The notes: generated from the letters alone by a model not told the origin. A stretch of 64,000 nt of DNA from Alligator mississippiensis (GCF_030867095.1 NC_081826.1:43874001-43938000), one strand, 5' to 3'. Shown: positions 48,401 through 60,940, counted from the stretch's first letter. Made by a program: numbers and translations.

Positions 48401-49005
48401 TCAAGTCGTGACTGCCCATGTCCTGGTCAGTCTATAACAAGTAGGTTCTCAATGTTCACTCTAAACTCTCTTACCAAGGAAGTGAAGAATTGTTGTATCA
48501 CCAATTTTCTGAACAAAGTTTTGACATGTGAATAGAAGTTGTAGCATGTGCAGGGGTAGGAGAACCTGTTGTAGGTAAAGACATAATTGTTTATCAGTCA
48601 ACAATTGAAAATGCCAGTTTTCTTAATAATGTCTCATTATCTGAATCTTGATTTAAGTTTCTATTTCTTATTTTTATCAGTACTGTCGTAGTGTTAGTTA
48701 TTAGATTTTAATCAAAAGTCAGTGTTTCTAGTCTGTAGGAAATCCACAGTCCTAGAAAACTTTAATTCCATATCAGATTTAAAAGTATAAGTATTTGTAA
48801 CTTCCCATAGAAGGAAATATTCAAAGAAATTACTTTGGGTAGAACCCAAGCCTGGCTGGTTCTACCAGTCCCACTGCTAATCCTAGGCCCAACTGCCCCA
48901 CCAGTCCCAACACTAAGCCTGGGCCAATGGGCTCCACTAGATAGAAACCTAACTCTACCCAACAAGACCAAATAGGCCCACCTTATTTCATCAACTCAGA
49001 TCAGA
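48401..49005. other. intergenic, no gene seen
   Basis: No gene or bounded repeat. Confidence 0.5.
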
Positions 49006-49009
49006 CTGG

Positions 49010-49830
49010 AAACAGACATTGCATTTCTTCTGGGAGAAAAACTTTTGTCCTGGGAACCTGTTACAAGTCCACTGTCCTGCTTTAAGTACTTGTGAAGTAT
49101 AGATGGTAAAACCTGATAACACTTTTTTTCCTGGATTTCTCTGTGTAACAGGGAGCCGTTGGCCGCAATTACTGGGAGAAACTTTAAGAGAGAAACTTAC
49201 CTGACCGGCGGTGGGATGACCAGAAGGATGACATCATCAGCCGGCACTGGGAACGTTCGCCCCACCTGAGAGACAGAAAAACCTGTTAATTACTAATCAG
49301 AAATTACTCAGATAAAAGAGTCGGTGACTGAACAGTACACCCCCAGAAGGGGAACTGAGAGCCATGGTGAGAAAGAGAGAGTGATGGAACAGATTTCGTG
49401 CAGAGGCATGAGAAACAACGGAGGGCAGTGTCCCTCAGGCAGTGAGTACTAAGGATCAACTGGGTGGATTACAGCTGAAGACTGTTCAGCGTACTCTTGG
49501 ACCAGGTATACAGACTTAATTAGAGACTTTCTGACAGAATTGCCAATCGGGTGTCCAGACAGGGAGGAGAGCAGGTGTCAGAAGCCCCACCTCACAAAGA
49601 GACCGATTGGTAATTAGTTTGGTGGTGTTGGTTTTTTTTTGCAGCTTTCCATTAAGGACCCAGTACCATAAGAAGTTGTGTTCCCTAATAACCGGGATCG
49701 GGTACATTGCTGGAGAGTAAGCAGACCTCCGGGCACAGAGGCACTAAGAGAATAAAAGCTTAAGAAGACCAATTTCGACTGTATTTAAGAACATGGAGTT
49801 ACCCATGTGTTACTTTTGAATTAACTCCTG
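49010..49830. repeat. unclassified transposon-like stretch, possibly an LTR fossil
   Basis: The texture differs from its flanks: moderate GC with several CpGs, no long frame, and AATAAAAGCTT at about 49752, a polyadenylation-signal setting common in LTRs. CTGGGAGAAA motifs recur at about 49035 and 49165. I could not find two matching ends or a target duplication, so family and limits are open. Confidence 0.25.
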
Positions 49831-50154
49831 ACAAGTTGTGGTAGGAGAGAAAAACACAGGCGGGAAGCTTAGAATTGAAGCACTTCTTTTTATAATTGGT
49901 TTAGGAGCACCCACTTACACTCTGTACCTCTGCAAATTAATTGCAAACCATTCCAGAGACAAACCTTGTCAAGCTGTGTGCTCTCAAAGGCCATATACTG
50001 GGTGAGGCGCAGCAATGTATCTTAGAAGGGAACATGTATAAATGGCTGTGCTGTTCCTGTTTTGCTCTGGGTCACACTCTGGGAAAATCAGGACTGGTTC
50101 TAGTAAGATATCTGTTTATAGCCTAAAATCTCTCCTAAGCATGCAGTTGGTCAC

Positions 50155-50569
50155 CAGTGTTCCCTCTAAGGAGCAGTGGTCTGTGAGCGCGCTGCCTCGG
50201 TCCGTGAGCGCGCCCCGAGTGAGGCTCCGCCGGCTCCATTACACTGTGGGACATGCCCCTGGAGGCCATGCTGGGGAGCGGAGCAGTGTCCTGGAGCTGG
50301 TGGAGCCTCACTCGGGGCAGGCAGTGGCTCCTCCCTGAGGTGAGGTAAGGCAGGGATGGAGGCTGGGGCAGGCGGCTGGCGCGGGCTCTCCGGAAGTGCT
50401 CCACTCCCCAGCCCTGATGCGGGGGAGTAGAGCACTTCCCCAGAGCCAGCGGAGCCTGCACCAGGCTCCGGCTCCAGCCTCTCCTGGTGCGTGGCCTTGA
50501 AAAGGCTGTGCGTCGCTGCACTTTTTTTTGTGCGTGGCCGCGCACGCGTGCACCTTAGAGGGAACCTTG
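50155..50569. mobile_element. hAT-type MITE, perfect TSD TTGGTCAC
   Basis: The left end CAGTGTTCCCTCTAAGG and the reverse complement of the right end, CAAGGTTCCCTCTAAGG, are long inverted repeats with TTGGTCAC duplicated exactly (50147-50154, 50570-50577). The GAGCGCGC motifs, GCACGCGTGC near the right end, and an inner hairpin (GGAAGTGCTCCACTCCCC facing GGGGGAGTAGAGCACTTCC) are well kept. No transposase is present; frames in it are chance. Confidence 0.95.
50392..50440. repeat. inner hairpin of the 50 kb MITE
   Basis: GGAAGTGCTCCACTCCCC and GGGGGAGTAGAGCACTTCC form two arms around a loop of about 11 bp, with one mismatch. Confidence 0.85.
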
Positions 50570-50577
50570 TTGGTCAC

Positions 50578-51953
50578 TAGAAGATACCATCTTCCAAACT
50601 ATCCTTTTCTGCACAGGAATTTGGGATTTCTTCTGAACATTTCAACAGAAACAGGTTCCTAATAGAAACCTGCCTCATTCCTGCAAGTTTGCTTGCCCAC
50701 CTTCCAAGTCTCCCTGCCTGTTCAACAGCTCCCACAGCGAAGCTTACAACGGCTTACAAACCAGAACTCCCTGGGCTTCCTGGGATCTCTTGAAACACAT
50801 TTTTTTCTGGGAATCTGTTCCAGTGAAAAGATCTGCATTTTTGCGTTCTTGTCCCAATTAAAAACAGGGACAAAACACCCACTTGCTGACAATTTCTAAT
50901 GCAGTATTTGGCAGGAACATCTCATTATAGCAATAGTGGCCTACTAGCCAGTAGTGGCCCACTAGTTTATTTTAAACCACAGGGCATTCTTGCATTTCCT
51001 TTTATTTGAGGCTGCCTTGCATACTTGCAATTAGCTCTCTCAAAGCTTAAAATCAAACCCAGGCCCTGATTCCCTTGCCTGCCTCACATGCTAAGGACCT
51101 AAAGTTCCAAGAATGAGACTCCTTGACAAGTCTTCTGAAAAGCTGAATTACAGGCAAGTAATTTTCCTATTCTTCCTAAAACCAGACATGCTGGGAAGTA
51201 TATGTGGGTTGTGGGGGGATGGGGTTCCAGTACTCCCTAATCTTTCCCTGTTGGTACCCACCAGGGAGATACAGACCTTTATCTGCTTCCTAAGCAGCTC
51301 TGTTAGTCTAATTTGTTTATTGATAATGACATTTTTAAAAATCTGTCAGCATCACAGAAACAATATATCAGTAGAAAATCACACTGTGCACGGTGCACTG
51401 TTTTGCGTCATATATCAGCAGCACAACTGTCAGCCAAGCATGGATTCCCAAATCCTTTTGTTGATGTTTGCAACAGAATGGAAAAACAAGTTGCATATTT
51501 ATATTTTGCTGAGATGATAGTTACAGTAAGATTTTTTTTTAACAAAATACATGATCAAATAGGAAGAGGAGATACATGATCAAACAGGAAGATCAAATAG
51601 GAAAATACATGATCAAATAGGAAGTGGAGAGCATATAATTTGAGCACTAAAATGTAATTTTACAAAGTAATGAGTGAATTACAATGTTAATTGCCTGCTT
51701 TTTATTTAAAGTGAAGACATTTTAACTCTTACCCTACAGAACTTTGTGATGCACCTTTAATTCTGTTTATCACAAATAATAACCTCTCTGAATTAATGGT
51801 AGGAAGTGCTGAGCACTGCAATTATTAGTCCGGTACTCTACAGAGCAGCACATAGATAACATTAATATTGATTGTTATAGATATAAGGGTATAAAAAACA
51901 TTAATTTAAGATCATTTAAGCCAAGTTTTTGTTTAAAATTAGTTTCAACACCA
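50578..51953. other. intergenic, no gene seen
   Basis: The largest open frame here (51113-51517, 134 codons) has no recognisable domain and ordinary intergenic base composition; I treat it as chance. A short tandem repeat is listed separately. Confidence 0.5.
51546..51630 (+). repeat. short tandem repeat, ATACATGATCAAATAGGAAG unit
   Basis: Three full units and one shortened unit of about 20-30 bp (ATACATGATCAAATAGGAAG) with small differences. Confidence 0.85.
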
Positions 51954-51961
51954 TATTTGAC

Positions 51962-52240
51962 TAGGACTGGGTATTTGACCTGTCAAATAAAGTTAGGTCA
52001 ATTGACTGGTCAAATAGTGGCCAAAATTTGTAAAACAAAAAAATTATCAACACGTCCAAATAATGCACAGAAAAAGCAAACATTTTCCATGAAGGAATAA
52101 CAAATCATATCTCCATCAAGAAAATTACAGAAATATGTAGTTTTTTTGTAAAATTGCTATAATTTTTGACTGTTCAAAAATATCAATTGACTGTCAATTG
52201 ACAATATTTGACCAGTCAATTGACTGGCTTGCCAGCCCTA
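51962..52240. mobile_element. hAT-type MITE, perfect TSD TATTTGAC
   Basis: The left end TAGGACTGGGTATTTGACC and the reverse complement of the right end, TAGGGCTGGCAAGCCAGTC, open two inverted arms that share GTCAATTGACTGGTCAAATA. TATTTGAC is duplicated exactly (51954-51961, 52241-52248). The interior is AT-rich with no coding. Confidence 0.95.
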
Positions 52241-52364
52241 TATTTGACAAGGTTAATGAAGATGTTTCATTTTCTCAAACAGCCTGAAAAACACTGATGA
52301 GAAAGCAAAACTATGCCATGTAATCACAAGCATTGGAAGGCTGTAAGAATAAGAAAAGTATAAG

Positions 52365-52617
52365 CAGTACTGTAGCTATGGCGGGGAGGGGAGCAAGCGT
52401 CTACCGCTTGGGGTGCTGAAGCGAAGAGGCACCAGGAGGCGCTGCCCAGCTGAGGCGGGGTGCAAGACAGAGCCATGAGCGGCTTGTTTGGGGGGGCTGT
52501 GGGGACAGGGGAAGGGCAGCTCCCGCTCCTGCGTGCACTCCTGGCCAAGCATTGGGGGGGGGGAAGGGGAGGGCATTCACTTTGTCCTGGGCACCAAACT
52601 TTGTTGCTACAGCACTG
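52365..52617. mobile_element. hAT-type MITE, CAGTACTGTAGC-end family
   Basis: The ends are CAGTACTGTAGCTATGG and, reverse-complemented, CAGTGCTGTAGCAACAAAG. Flanks AGTATAAG (52357-52364) and AGTATAGG (52618-52625) agree at 7 of 8. It is an inverted relative of 41189-41472, and a G run lies near 52554. Confidence 0.9.
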
Positions 52618-52625
52618 AGTATAGG

Positions 52626-54905
52626 GCAACAAATAAAAGATACAGCAGAGAGACTGACTGAATCACACAAATGTAAGCAAACACACAAGGACTACAGAGA
52701 TGTTATAACAACAAAAACAAAAGATATTTGAGGTCATTTTTTAGTTAGGGAAACAAGCTGCTTTTTAAAAGCTGATTTTTGGTTTCTATAGTAGCTAGAA
52801 TTTTCTTCCAAATATTGTTAAAAAATTCGCTACACTGGGACACATCCTCGTAGCATTGTACTTGCCCCCTTTGTCTTCCATATCAGGCTCTGGTTAAGTC
52901 CTTAAAATTAATACAAACCAGATTTTGAATAAATGCATTTACATCTATTATGTTAAAGCAGAGAAACCCTTAGTTATGGAAGATCAATTTCCTGCATACA
53001 CTCAAGGAGAAAGATTTTTCACAAACACAAATACAAGCTATGTACAAAATATACATTTCCTTCTAATAGGATCTGAATACCCAACTACCCTTTGTACCTA
53101 TGACAATCATCTCCAAGAGGGCTAAGACCAGTATTAATGTGAATGTATTATCTGATATGCTGGGTCTTGAGGGAATCTAATTTTTCTGCTCTTTACTGTA
53201 TCATCACAATACTATAACTTTGTTAACAAAAAAAAAAAAATCCTTCTGGTGCACAATTAAGTCAAATTGATTAGGAAGGTACAGGTCATCTTCAACCTCT
53301 GAAACTGCTGGATGTAATTTTAACTTCTAAACTAAACTGGCAGCTAACACGAGTATGTGGCAGAACATGAGGAGCTGATTGCTTTTAATAGAAATGCCTG
53401 ATGTAAGCTACTGAAGTCCTTGAGACAGTTTGCTCAAAATGGAAACAAGGGGCATGCGGCCTCCCAGTGTAAATCCTATTGACATCATTGGAATCTGTCG
53501 TCCGTGAGGTAGAATTCTGGCCAAAGCCTTATATTATGCAAGTCCTTATAGTAACACACATCCTTCTTAGGGAGCTTTCCCTATGCAGGAAGAATTGGTC
53601 AGTCATTCCAAGAAGTTTGAGCGTAGGCTTTGTAGAGATACATTTTGCCAAAAATTCAGGTTGCAGAAAATGATTTTTTCCTTTTAATATATATATTTTA
53701 TACAGCTGAATCATACCAATTGTGCTACAGTTTTATCTCATTAGTGAAATAGCGATCACAGCATTCCAACCTAAACTTTCTGGGTATTTCCTGAAAACAC
53801 CTACAAACTCCAATAACAGTTGTTTTAATCTAGGCTCATACCTAAAATCTCCTTCTCACCTTCCCCTCCCCCTCAAAAGTCCCGCCCCACAAATGAAACT
53901 AAACCAAACTCCTAGATCCTTATTTCACTGTCCCTGAAAAACATCAGATATAAGCCTCTAATTATGTACCTAATTAGTTATCTGTTTATCAGAATTAAAA
54001 CCAAAGCTACCTGTGTTTCAAAGAAGGGCTGGCCGTGCCTTTAGGATAGCAGTGTTGACTAATGCAGTATGTACTAGTCTAGACAAGTCAGGGGCAGAGT
54101 GAACTATAAACTATTGTTTTTCCTCTGGTCCTGGTGCCTTAGGCTTCCTGTTTTCCCTATCAACTTTCCATTAGGACACTTTCTCTAGACAATATCTCGG
54201 TACATTTCTGCAGCATAGCCTCAATTGGAGAGTACTGTGTACTTTCAAAAGTCATCATTTCTGCACTGTTACACAATACGCTTGCTCCTACAAAGCTGTG
54301 TAAATGTCAGAATGGCAGTTCTTTGGAAGAACCAAAGGCCTGGGGAATTGCTACTGCTACAATGGAGCAGAGAACTTGGAGTTGCACATGCTGGGGAAGA
54401 TGAAGTGAAAAAGGTTGTTGAAACACTGACATTGAATTTTTTATCAGAACCTTTTACAGTGGCACTCTAAGTACAAGAGACAGGAACAAAACAGTGATAT
54501 CAAGTGAGTAGAAATAAATAAAATAATGTTATTGTCCCAGCAAGACTTTGAGCAGATTGCAAGTAGCAATGCCAAGAAGGGCATTTTGAGGCAAAACATC
54601 CAAATGCTACCGAGAAACTAGATTATATAATACAAACAGCCTCACATTCACGCAGACATTGTGTTGCAAAAAGCTTAAGTTCAGAAATGAAGGTGTATAA
54701 ATGCTTTAAGGGTTGGACAGTCACATGGTCCTAACAAACCAGAATGCACCCTATTTTCCAGTGTCCCTAGTGGTTTTATAGAAATACATATTTTGTCTTT
54801 TACAAACCCCTACAAACTTTGACCATCCACACAGAAAGTAATGGCAGCAGGCTGGCTGGGTACATATGGGTTGTATTGACTGCATTCTACCAGCCCTGTT
54901 AGAAC
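52626..54905. other. intergenic, no gene seen
   Basis: AT-rich DNA; a poly-A run lies near 53228. No gene supported. Confidence 0.5.
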
Positions 54906-54909
54906 ATAT

Positions 54910-56705
54910 TACTTCAACAAAAAGTCCTTCTTTAGATACGTAGGAAGTCACAAAAGAAACCAGGGATAGGATCCCTGATAAATTAAATAGGACAGCTCTT
55001 AACTGACACCCAGGACAAACCCAGACTCCTGAATGAATACTTCATGTTGGTATTTTACCAGTCCAAGGGTATTAGCCTGCTTGACAGGATACAGAATGAC
55101 CATGGTGGGGGTGACCACTCTCCCATAGTTGACATAGATCTTGTCAGGGAGCATTTACAAAGGCTAAATATCTATAAGTCAGCTGGACTGGATGAACTAC
55201 ATCTGAGAGTGTTAAAAGAACTGGCTGATGCCATTGCACAACTGATGGCGAAGTTATTTGAGGACTCATGGCACTTGGGAGAGGTTCCAGAAGACTGGAC
55301 AAAAGCCAATGTGGTACCTATCTGTAAGAAAGGGAGAAGGGAGGACCCAGGAAACTACAGACCAATCAGTTTGACTTCAATCCTAGGTAAAATCCTGGAG
55401 AAAATCAAAGAAGTCATCACACACAGGCTAACTGAAGGCAGTATTCTGAAGGAACCAACATGGCTTCATCACGGGTAGGCCGTGCCAGACCAACCTCATT
55501 TCCTTCAACAATCAGGTAACTCGCTACCTGGATACAGGAAATTAGGTTGATATTATATACTAGGATTTCAAAAAGACTTTTGACCTGGTCTCCCACAGTG
55601 TCCTCATGGTCAAATTGGGAAAATGCAGCCTTGACTACTTCACAGTCCAGTGGCTATGTAACTGGCTGCATGGTAGGACCCAAAGGGTACTGACTGATGG
55701 AGCTGAGTCATCATGGTGGAGTGTGACCAGTGGCATCCCTCAGGGGTCAATGCTTGGACATTCAACATGTTCATTAATGATTTGGATTCAGGTATTACAA
55801 GAAATCTGGCAAAGTTAGCTGATCATACCAAGCTATGGGGGAGTGTTGTCATGCTTGAAGACAGGCTGGCAATACAGGCCGGCCTGGACAGGCTTTTGAA
55901 ATGGGCAGACCTCAACCTGATGTCATTTTATACAGAAAAATGTAAAGTGCTCCATCTGGGGAGAAATAATGCACAACACACTTACAGGCTCGGCAGTGCT
56001 CTGCTTGCCAGCCCCACAACTGAATGAGACCTGGGTGTCATGATTGATAACAAAATGAACATAAGCCACCACTGCAATGCTGTAGCTGGCAGAGCTACCC
56101 AAAAACACTGGCATGCATCCACCGAGACATCTTGAACAAGGCAAAGGATATCATCCTCCCACCATACTCAGCCTTGGTGAGACTACAACTGGAGTACTGT
56201 GTCCAGTTCTGGGCGCCGCAGTTCAAGAAGGATGTGGAGAAGTCCAGAGGAGGGCCACACGCATGATTAGAGGTCTGGAGACCAAGATATATGAGAAGAG
56301 GCTGAGGGACTTGGGATTGTTTAGCCTGGAGAAGAGAAGACTCAGGGGGGACTTGGTTGCAGCCTATAAGTATATCAGGGGCGTACATCAGGATTTGTGG
56401 GAGAATCTATTCACCAACGCCCCCCAGGGGAGGACAAGAGCAGGGGGGCACAAGCTGACTGAAGATAACTTCAGGCTAGACATAAGGAAAAACTTCTTTA
56501 CAAGCCAAGTGCCAAGGGTTTGGAAAAAAATCCCCCCAGAAGTGGTACAGTCATCCACCCTGGCAATCTTCAACAAACATCTTGATGCCCATCTTGCTGG
56601 GATCATTTGATCCCAGCAGTCTTTCCTGCCCACATGCCGGGGGGAGGGAGGTGGACCCAATGATTTGTAAGGGACCTTCTAGCTCCTAACAACTATGGAA
56701 CTCTG
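54910..56705 (+). mobile_element. 5'-truncated CR1 LINE with decayed reverse transcriptase
   Basis: Partial ORF2 of a CR1 retrotransposon. From about 54914 a frame reads KSFFRYVGSHKRNQG (typical linker), then 55044-55478 gives the first reverse transcriptase blocks (DWTKANVVPICKKG, NYRPISLTSILGKILEKI). 55606-55818 holds SGIPQGSMLG, and the frame shifts to 55713-56027, with NMFINDLDSGI and LADHTKL where an active element has (F/Y)ADDTKL, so a catalytic Asp is now His. 56113-56610 is the C-terminal domain (LGLFSLEKRRLRGDLVAAYK, LDIRKNFFTSQVPRVW). The 3' end GGGACCTTCTAGCTCCTAAC then ACTATGGAA is the CR1 tail. The endonuclease domain is missing and at least two frameshifts and several stops are present, so it is dead. 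The 5' limit is approximate. Confidence 0.95.
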
Positions 56706-57137
56706 CTACCCCAACAACATCCTCCTGCACATGCTGTATCTGTAACCTCACTATTACACAGAGGATTTGGACACCCAGTAAGACTGTCAGCTGTGTTACC
56801 TTCTCCAACTTTCTGCTACAGCTGACCCACTAAGGACTTTGGATGTAAGATCACCTTATCCAAGGGCCAAAGTAACACAGGACAGGTGAAGTGTGAGCTC
56901 AAGCTGAGGTAATCTCTACCCATAGCGAATACAATAGATTAATCCTCATTTAAAACAATGCTTAAAAGTTAGGAAAAGGAGACCATTGTTGTGCAATGCA
57001 AAAGCATCCTCTTTTTAGCCTTAATGACTTCCATCAGACTTTGTGTGTTCAAACAGAAGTAGCTGAAGAAAATGACACTTAAGAAAGCTATGCTAATTCT
57101 GGGATTCATTTTCCGTTGTAACAACACAAATCCATTG
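56706..57137. other. intergenic, no gene seen
   Basis: Nothing recognised between the CR1 tail and the next MITE. Confidence 0.5.
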
Positions 57138-57145
57138 CTATTGGC

Positions 57146-57399
57146 CACAGGTGACTGGTAGTGGGGAACGGGCTAATGGCAGGGGAGGGACATATGTCCC
57201 CCCTGAGACTGGACCCTGACTTGGCACCACTCAGGACGGGGCAGTTTTTTTGCTGCGTGGACCAGTGGCATTGGGAGGGAGGAGGAGGGGCACTAAGCCA
57301 CAGCACAGAAGTATAGGAGTGGATCTGGGCCTTTTGGCCCACCCCCAGGCCCATCCACAAATTGTGCCCCCCTGACTCCGGAGGCACCAGTCACCACTG
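57146..57399. mobile_element. hAT-type MITE, TSD CTAYTGGC
   Basis: The left end CACAGGTGACTGGTAGTGG and the reverse complement of the right end, CAGTGGTGACTGGTGCC, are inverted repeats. Flanks CTATTGGC (57138-57145) and CTACTGGC (57400-57407) agree at 7 of 8. The interior is GC-rich and non-coding. Confidence 0.9.
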
Positions 57400-57407
57400 C
57401 TACTGGC

Positions 57408-58394
57408 AGATGAAGCGACTTACCCAGTCAGAACTTCTAACTTTACAGTGGTTCTCTAAGGTAAATGACCTAAAAGACCAAGCGATGCATTATATCCACA
57501 AAGGGTTAAATGACCCCCCTTGCTGAAGGCATGATGGCAGGGAACAAACAAATAACGGTCAGGATTATTTTTAAGTAGAAGGCATCATTAGAGGCTTTGT
57601 TGTCACCCTACCTCACAAAAGCAGGTAAGAGAAGCCCAAACTCAGTCATTCATTAGGTGGTGTGTGGCATGCTCTACTCCCTCTGTTGATGAAAAGGCAA
57701 AAGTGATGCCAAGGAGACAAGTGTATTCACCATCCACAGTCCCTCTCATTGCAGCTGCAAAATCACTACCACAAGAACAGGGATTGTGGAGGGGAGTAGA
57801 CTCCCATAGAGGCTCGGGGAGCAAAAAGAGCTTTTATTTTTTGCATATGGCTCATTTCCAAGTACCCTGGCTCTTCTCCTGTAAGGACTTTCCTGTGAGG
57901 GATGGAAAGAGGATGGCAGCAGAGTTGAGGGGACTCTCATGAAGACAGTCTGCCCAGAACCTTGATAAAGCCAAATCACTATGCTGAGTTAGGCAGAGGT
58001 TCTTCCATGTAACTGGAGGTAGACCTGCAAAGAGGGGCTTGTGATACTGCTCTCAGCCACGAATGGTGAGGTGGTGGGGCCAAGACCACAAAACTTTCCC
58101 TCCAGGGATTGGGAAGGATGCTGGATGAAATATTATTAAAGTTCCTGGGGGGATTTTAATGTTTATGCACATACACCTTGATGCCACATTTTCCTTTGTT
58201 AGGCCATGATTCCTTTGTTCCTTATAAAAATTTCCTTCTTGGCACCCAGCCCTAGAAGGCTTGGGAACGGGAAACGGTTCCATTTTGTTCAGGACATCCA
58301 AAGAGGGTACATTAAGTTTGCAGTGTCATGGGTCAAGCCTCTGCCTGTTTTAGTAGTTCATCATCAGGGGGGACCATAGATATAGTGATGCAGG
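57408..58394. other. intergenic, no gene seen
   Basis: Small open frames at 57664-57942 and its antisense have no domain. Confidence 0.5.
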
Positions 58395-58510
58395 TACCAA
58401 ATTTATGCCCAGGTAGTTACTGTGCAGTAACCCTGTGTGTATGGACTGACTTGGGACTAATTTTAGTTCTGCAGCGTTACTGCACTATAATGCCCGCACA
58501 TGTAGACGCC
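58395..58510. mobile_element. fragment of the GGGCACGTCTACA-end MITE family
   Basis: The right end CGCACATGTAGACGCC and an inner GTTACTGTGCAGTAAC palindrome match the elements at 8863 and 61511. The left end is not recognisable. Confidence 0.5.
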
Positions 58511-60940
58511 AGTATAAAAAACACTTACTTTGCAATAAATACATATAGACATGTCCACTGTACAAAAAGAAAACTTAAAGAGGAAAAAAATATCCAAACC
58601 CAAAATGCAGAATATACCCTTATATTCATGATTGCAGACCTTTGTGGTATGGACAGTGCTTTGGAAGCAAAACAAGGAAATCAAAGGACACATTTTACAA
58701 AAAAAGAAACCCATAATAAAGTAATCCTACCAAAGCTGCTCATTAAGTACAGGCCATAATTTTCATGTAAGAGGAAATTATTTTCATTATCTGGAAGAGG
58801 CCTGAAGAGGAAAGCATTTAAATTATCTAGTATATAGGCACAATTCTAGGGAAGACATTTAGGAAAAGGTTAACCTTTCTGGAATCTAGATTTTATCTAA
58901 AAATCACTGTCCTGATTCTTAAATAAAATCTACACACAACTGTATGTGCAAATCTGTAGAGTTGTAAGGCCAGTTTTTCTCATGCATTTACTCATAAATA
59001 CCCCAGAATCAGTTGCAGCAGCCTGGAATCTCATTAAGGCATGTCGATATCCAAGTAGTTGTTCTCTGTACCTCACCCTCTACCCCTGACATCTCTTTGG
59101 CTCAGACATTTTGAGGAAGGAGCATAAAGGAGTTGACTCTGACATGCTACCTGAGTAGTATAAAGGGAGCAAAACCATGTCCAAAATATAGTCCAAAGAG
59201 TCCACATACCCAGCTAATATCATTCTGTGCAAAAACTTCATGGAATCTTGAACCTGACTTCACCTTGATCCTGTCAGCTTGGAAATGTTGCTACAGGCAT
59301 TGTTTTGCAAGACTGACTTTTTACCTTGAATTTCCATTTTCAATTACTGTGATTAGTGTTTGGGCTCCTGCAGGGGCATAATGGTTATAACTACGATTGC
59401 TTACTTAGCAGCAGCTTTCAGAGCTAGTACTAACTAGTATGTCAGTCTGATCTATCTTAGAGGCATTTCAAAGGCAATGTCATGGACAAGGTCCATTCCG
59501 ACTTGTAGACATCTGTTTGTTTCTACTAACAGTTGATCTCTCTCTCTTGTATACATGCACACACATGCTGAATTTCCAAAACCTCGGTCCTAATTTGAGA
59601 AACTGGTCAGGGCAGTGAGAAGCAGTTAGAATTTTGCAAAGAAGCACTTGCGTTTGGTTTTCACAAAACACTCCCTGGCCTAATTATTCGGCACAGTTTC
59701 CAAAATAAGCCAAGGGTTGGGAATCATTTTCAAGTTGGCATAGATGTAACAATATTTGGGTTTCTTTTAAACTGACCAGTTTTTACCTGCTGTTTCACTT
59801 ACACTCTCACATTTGGAGCAGCTGCAACTGAGCGGTGCTTGAATGAAAACAGAAGATGAATAAAAGCAAACCTGAATCTTAGCTAACCAAGAATTGTGAA
59901 ACAGTAGCTATTCCCCAGAGGCCACAAACTTGCTTCTGTTCCTTGATATATCTACATATAAATGTATCTGCTGCTTCAGCATATCTTAAAGAGTGCCAGC
60001 CCTTCACCAATAATGATTGGTGATACTATGGCACTGGCCCTACAGGGAATTAAGAGAAGGAATTTAGAGGACTAGACAGTATGTGGTTAGAAATGATAAA
60101 CAGCAGCTTAGACTGGAGATGTAAGGATCCCTTTGGGCTTTAAACTCTATGAAGCCAGGAAATACTAACGTTTCCCAGAGAAGAGTCCTCCAGGCACTAA
60201 TCTATATTTAATTACGTTGCCCAAGAGAAGCGAAGAGAGAACAGCTCCAGCCCTTAACAGTTAAAAAAAAATGCATGAGAATTCGCAGGCTGCTCATTTG
60301 AACACTGATGGTCATCTTGGCAATGCTGGACCCTGGTTGCTTCAATACATGAATAGATACAGATCTAGCAGCTGCATATGTGCAGATTAAAAAAATATAA
60401 TATGTTTTCTATACAGACTCATGGAACTGTTTCTGGTATCAGAGCAAGCAAAATCAGTCCAGAGTCCTCACATCCAGTTTTTATACCTGATCAGAACTGT
60501 TCACAAAAACCCTGAGAGTAGTTGTGGTTTTTCTGAAATCTAACAAGATTTGCTATTTTTCCTTTCTATTCGACATGCTGCTAAAGCTATGATTCCAGCT
60601 GTTGGATATTGTATTTTAGAAATAGCATTCCAGGTATCACACAAATATTTTGACATACTGCATATGCAGGTGTCAGAGTTATAGCTATATATGCCAACCA
60701 AAATATCATAGCCCCTGATTTTTGATTGCGTATGCAAGTGATGTTAAGGGTAGTCATTTTGTTTGCCCAGCACTCTCTCAATCAATACAAAATAGGAAAA
60801 ACATTTAATAGGTACTAGGCTTCAGAACACTCCTAAAAGCATGAAGGTCTCAGTACAGAATTTACTTCTGCACTAAAACATGTCTCTAGACAATGCTTTC
60901 TATGCTAAACTCTTTCTACACTGATATTACCTACTAGCAA
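58511..60940. other. intergenic, no gene seen
   Basis: AT-rich with no supported gene or bounded repeat. Confidence 0.5.

Noticed and set aside
51113-51517. 134-codon frame with hydrophobic stretch
   Set aside because: No family recognised, no splice context and AT-rich intergenic composition. A membrane-like segment is expected by chance in T-rich frames.
57664-57942. 92-codon frame near a purine-rich patch
   Set aside because: No domain; antisense frame of similar length is also open; not distinguishable from chance.
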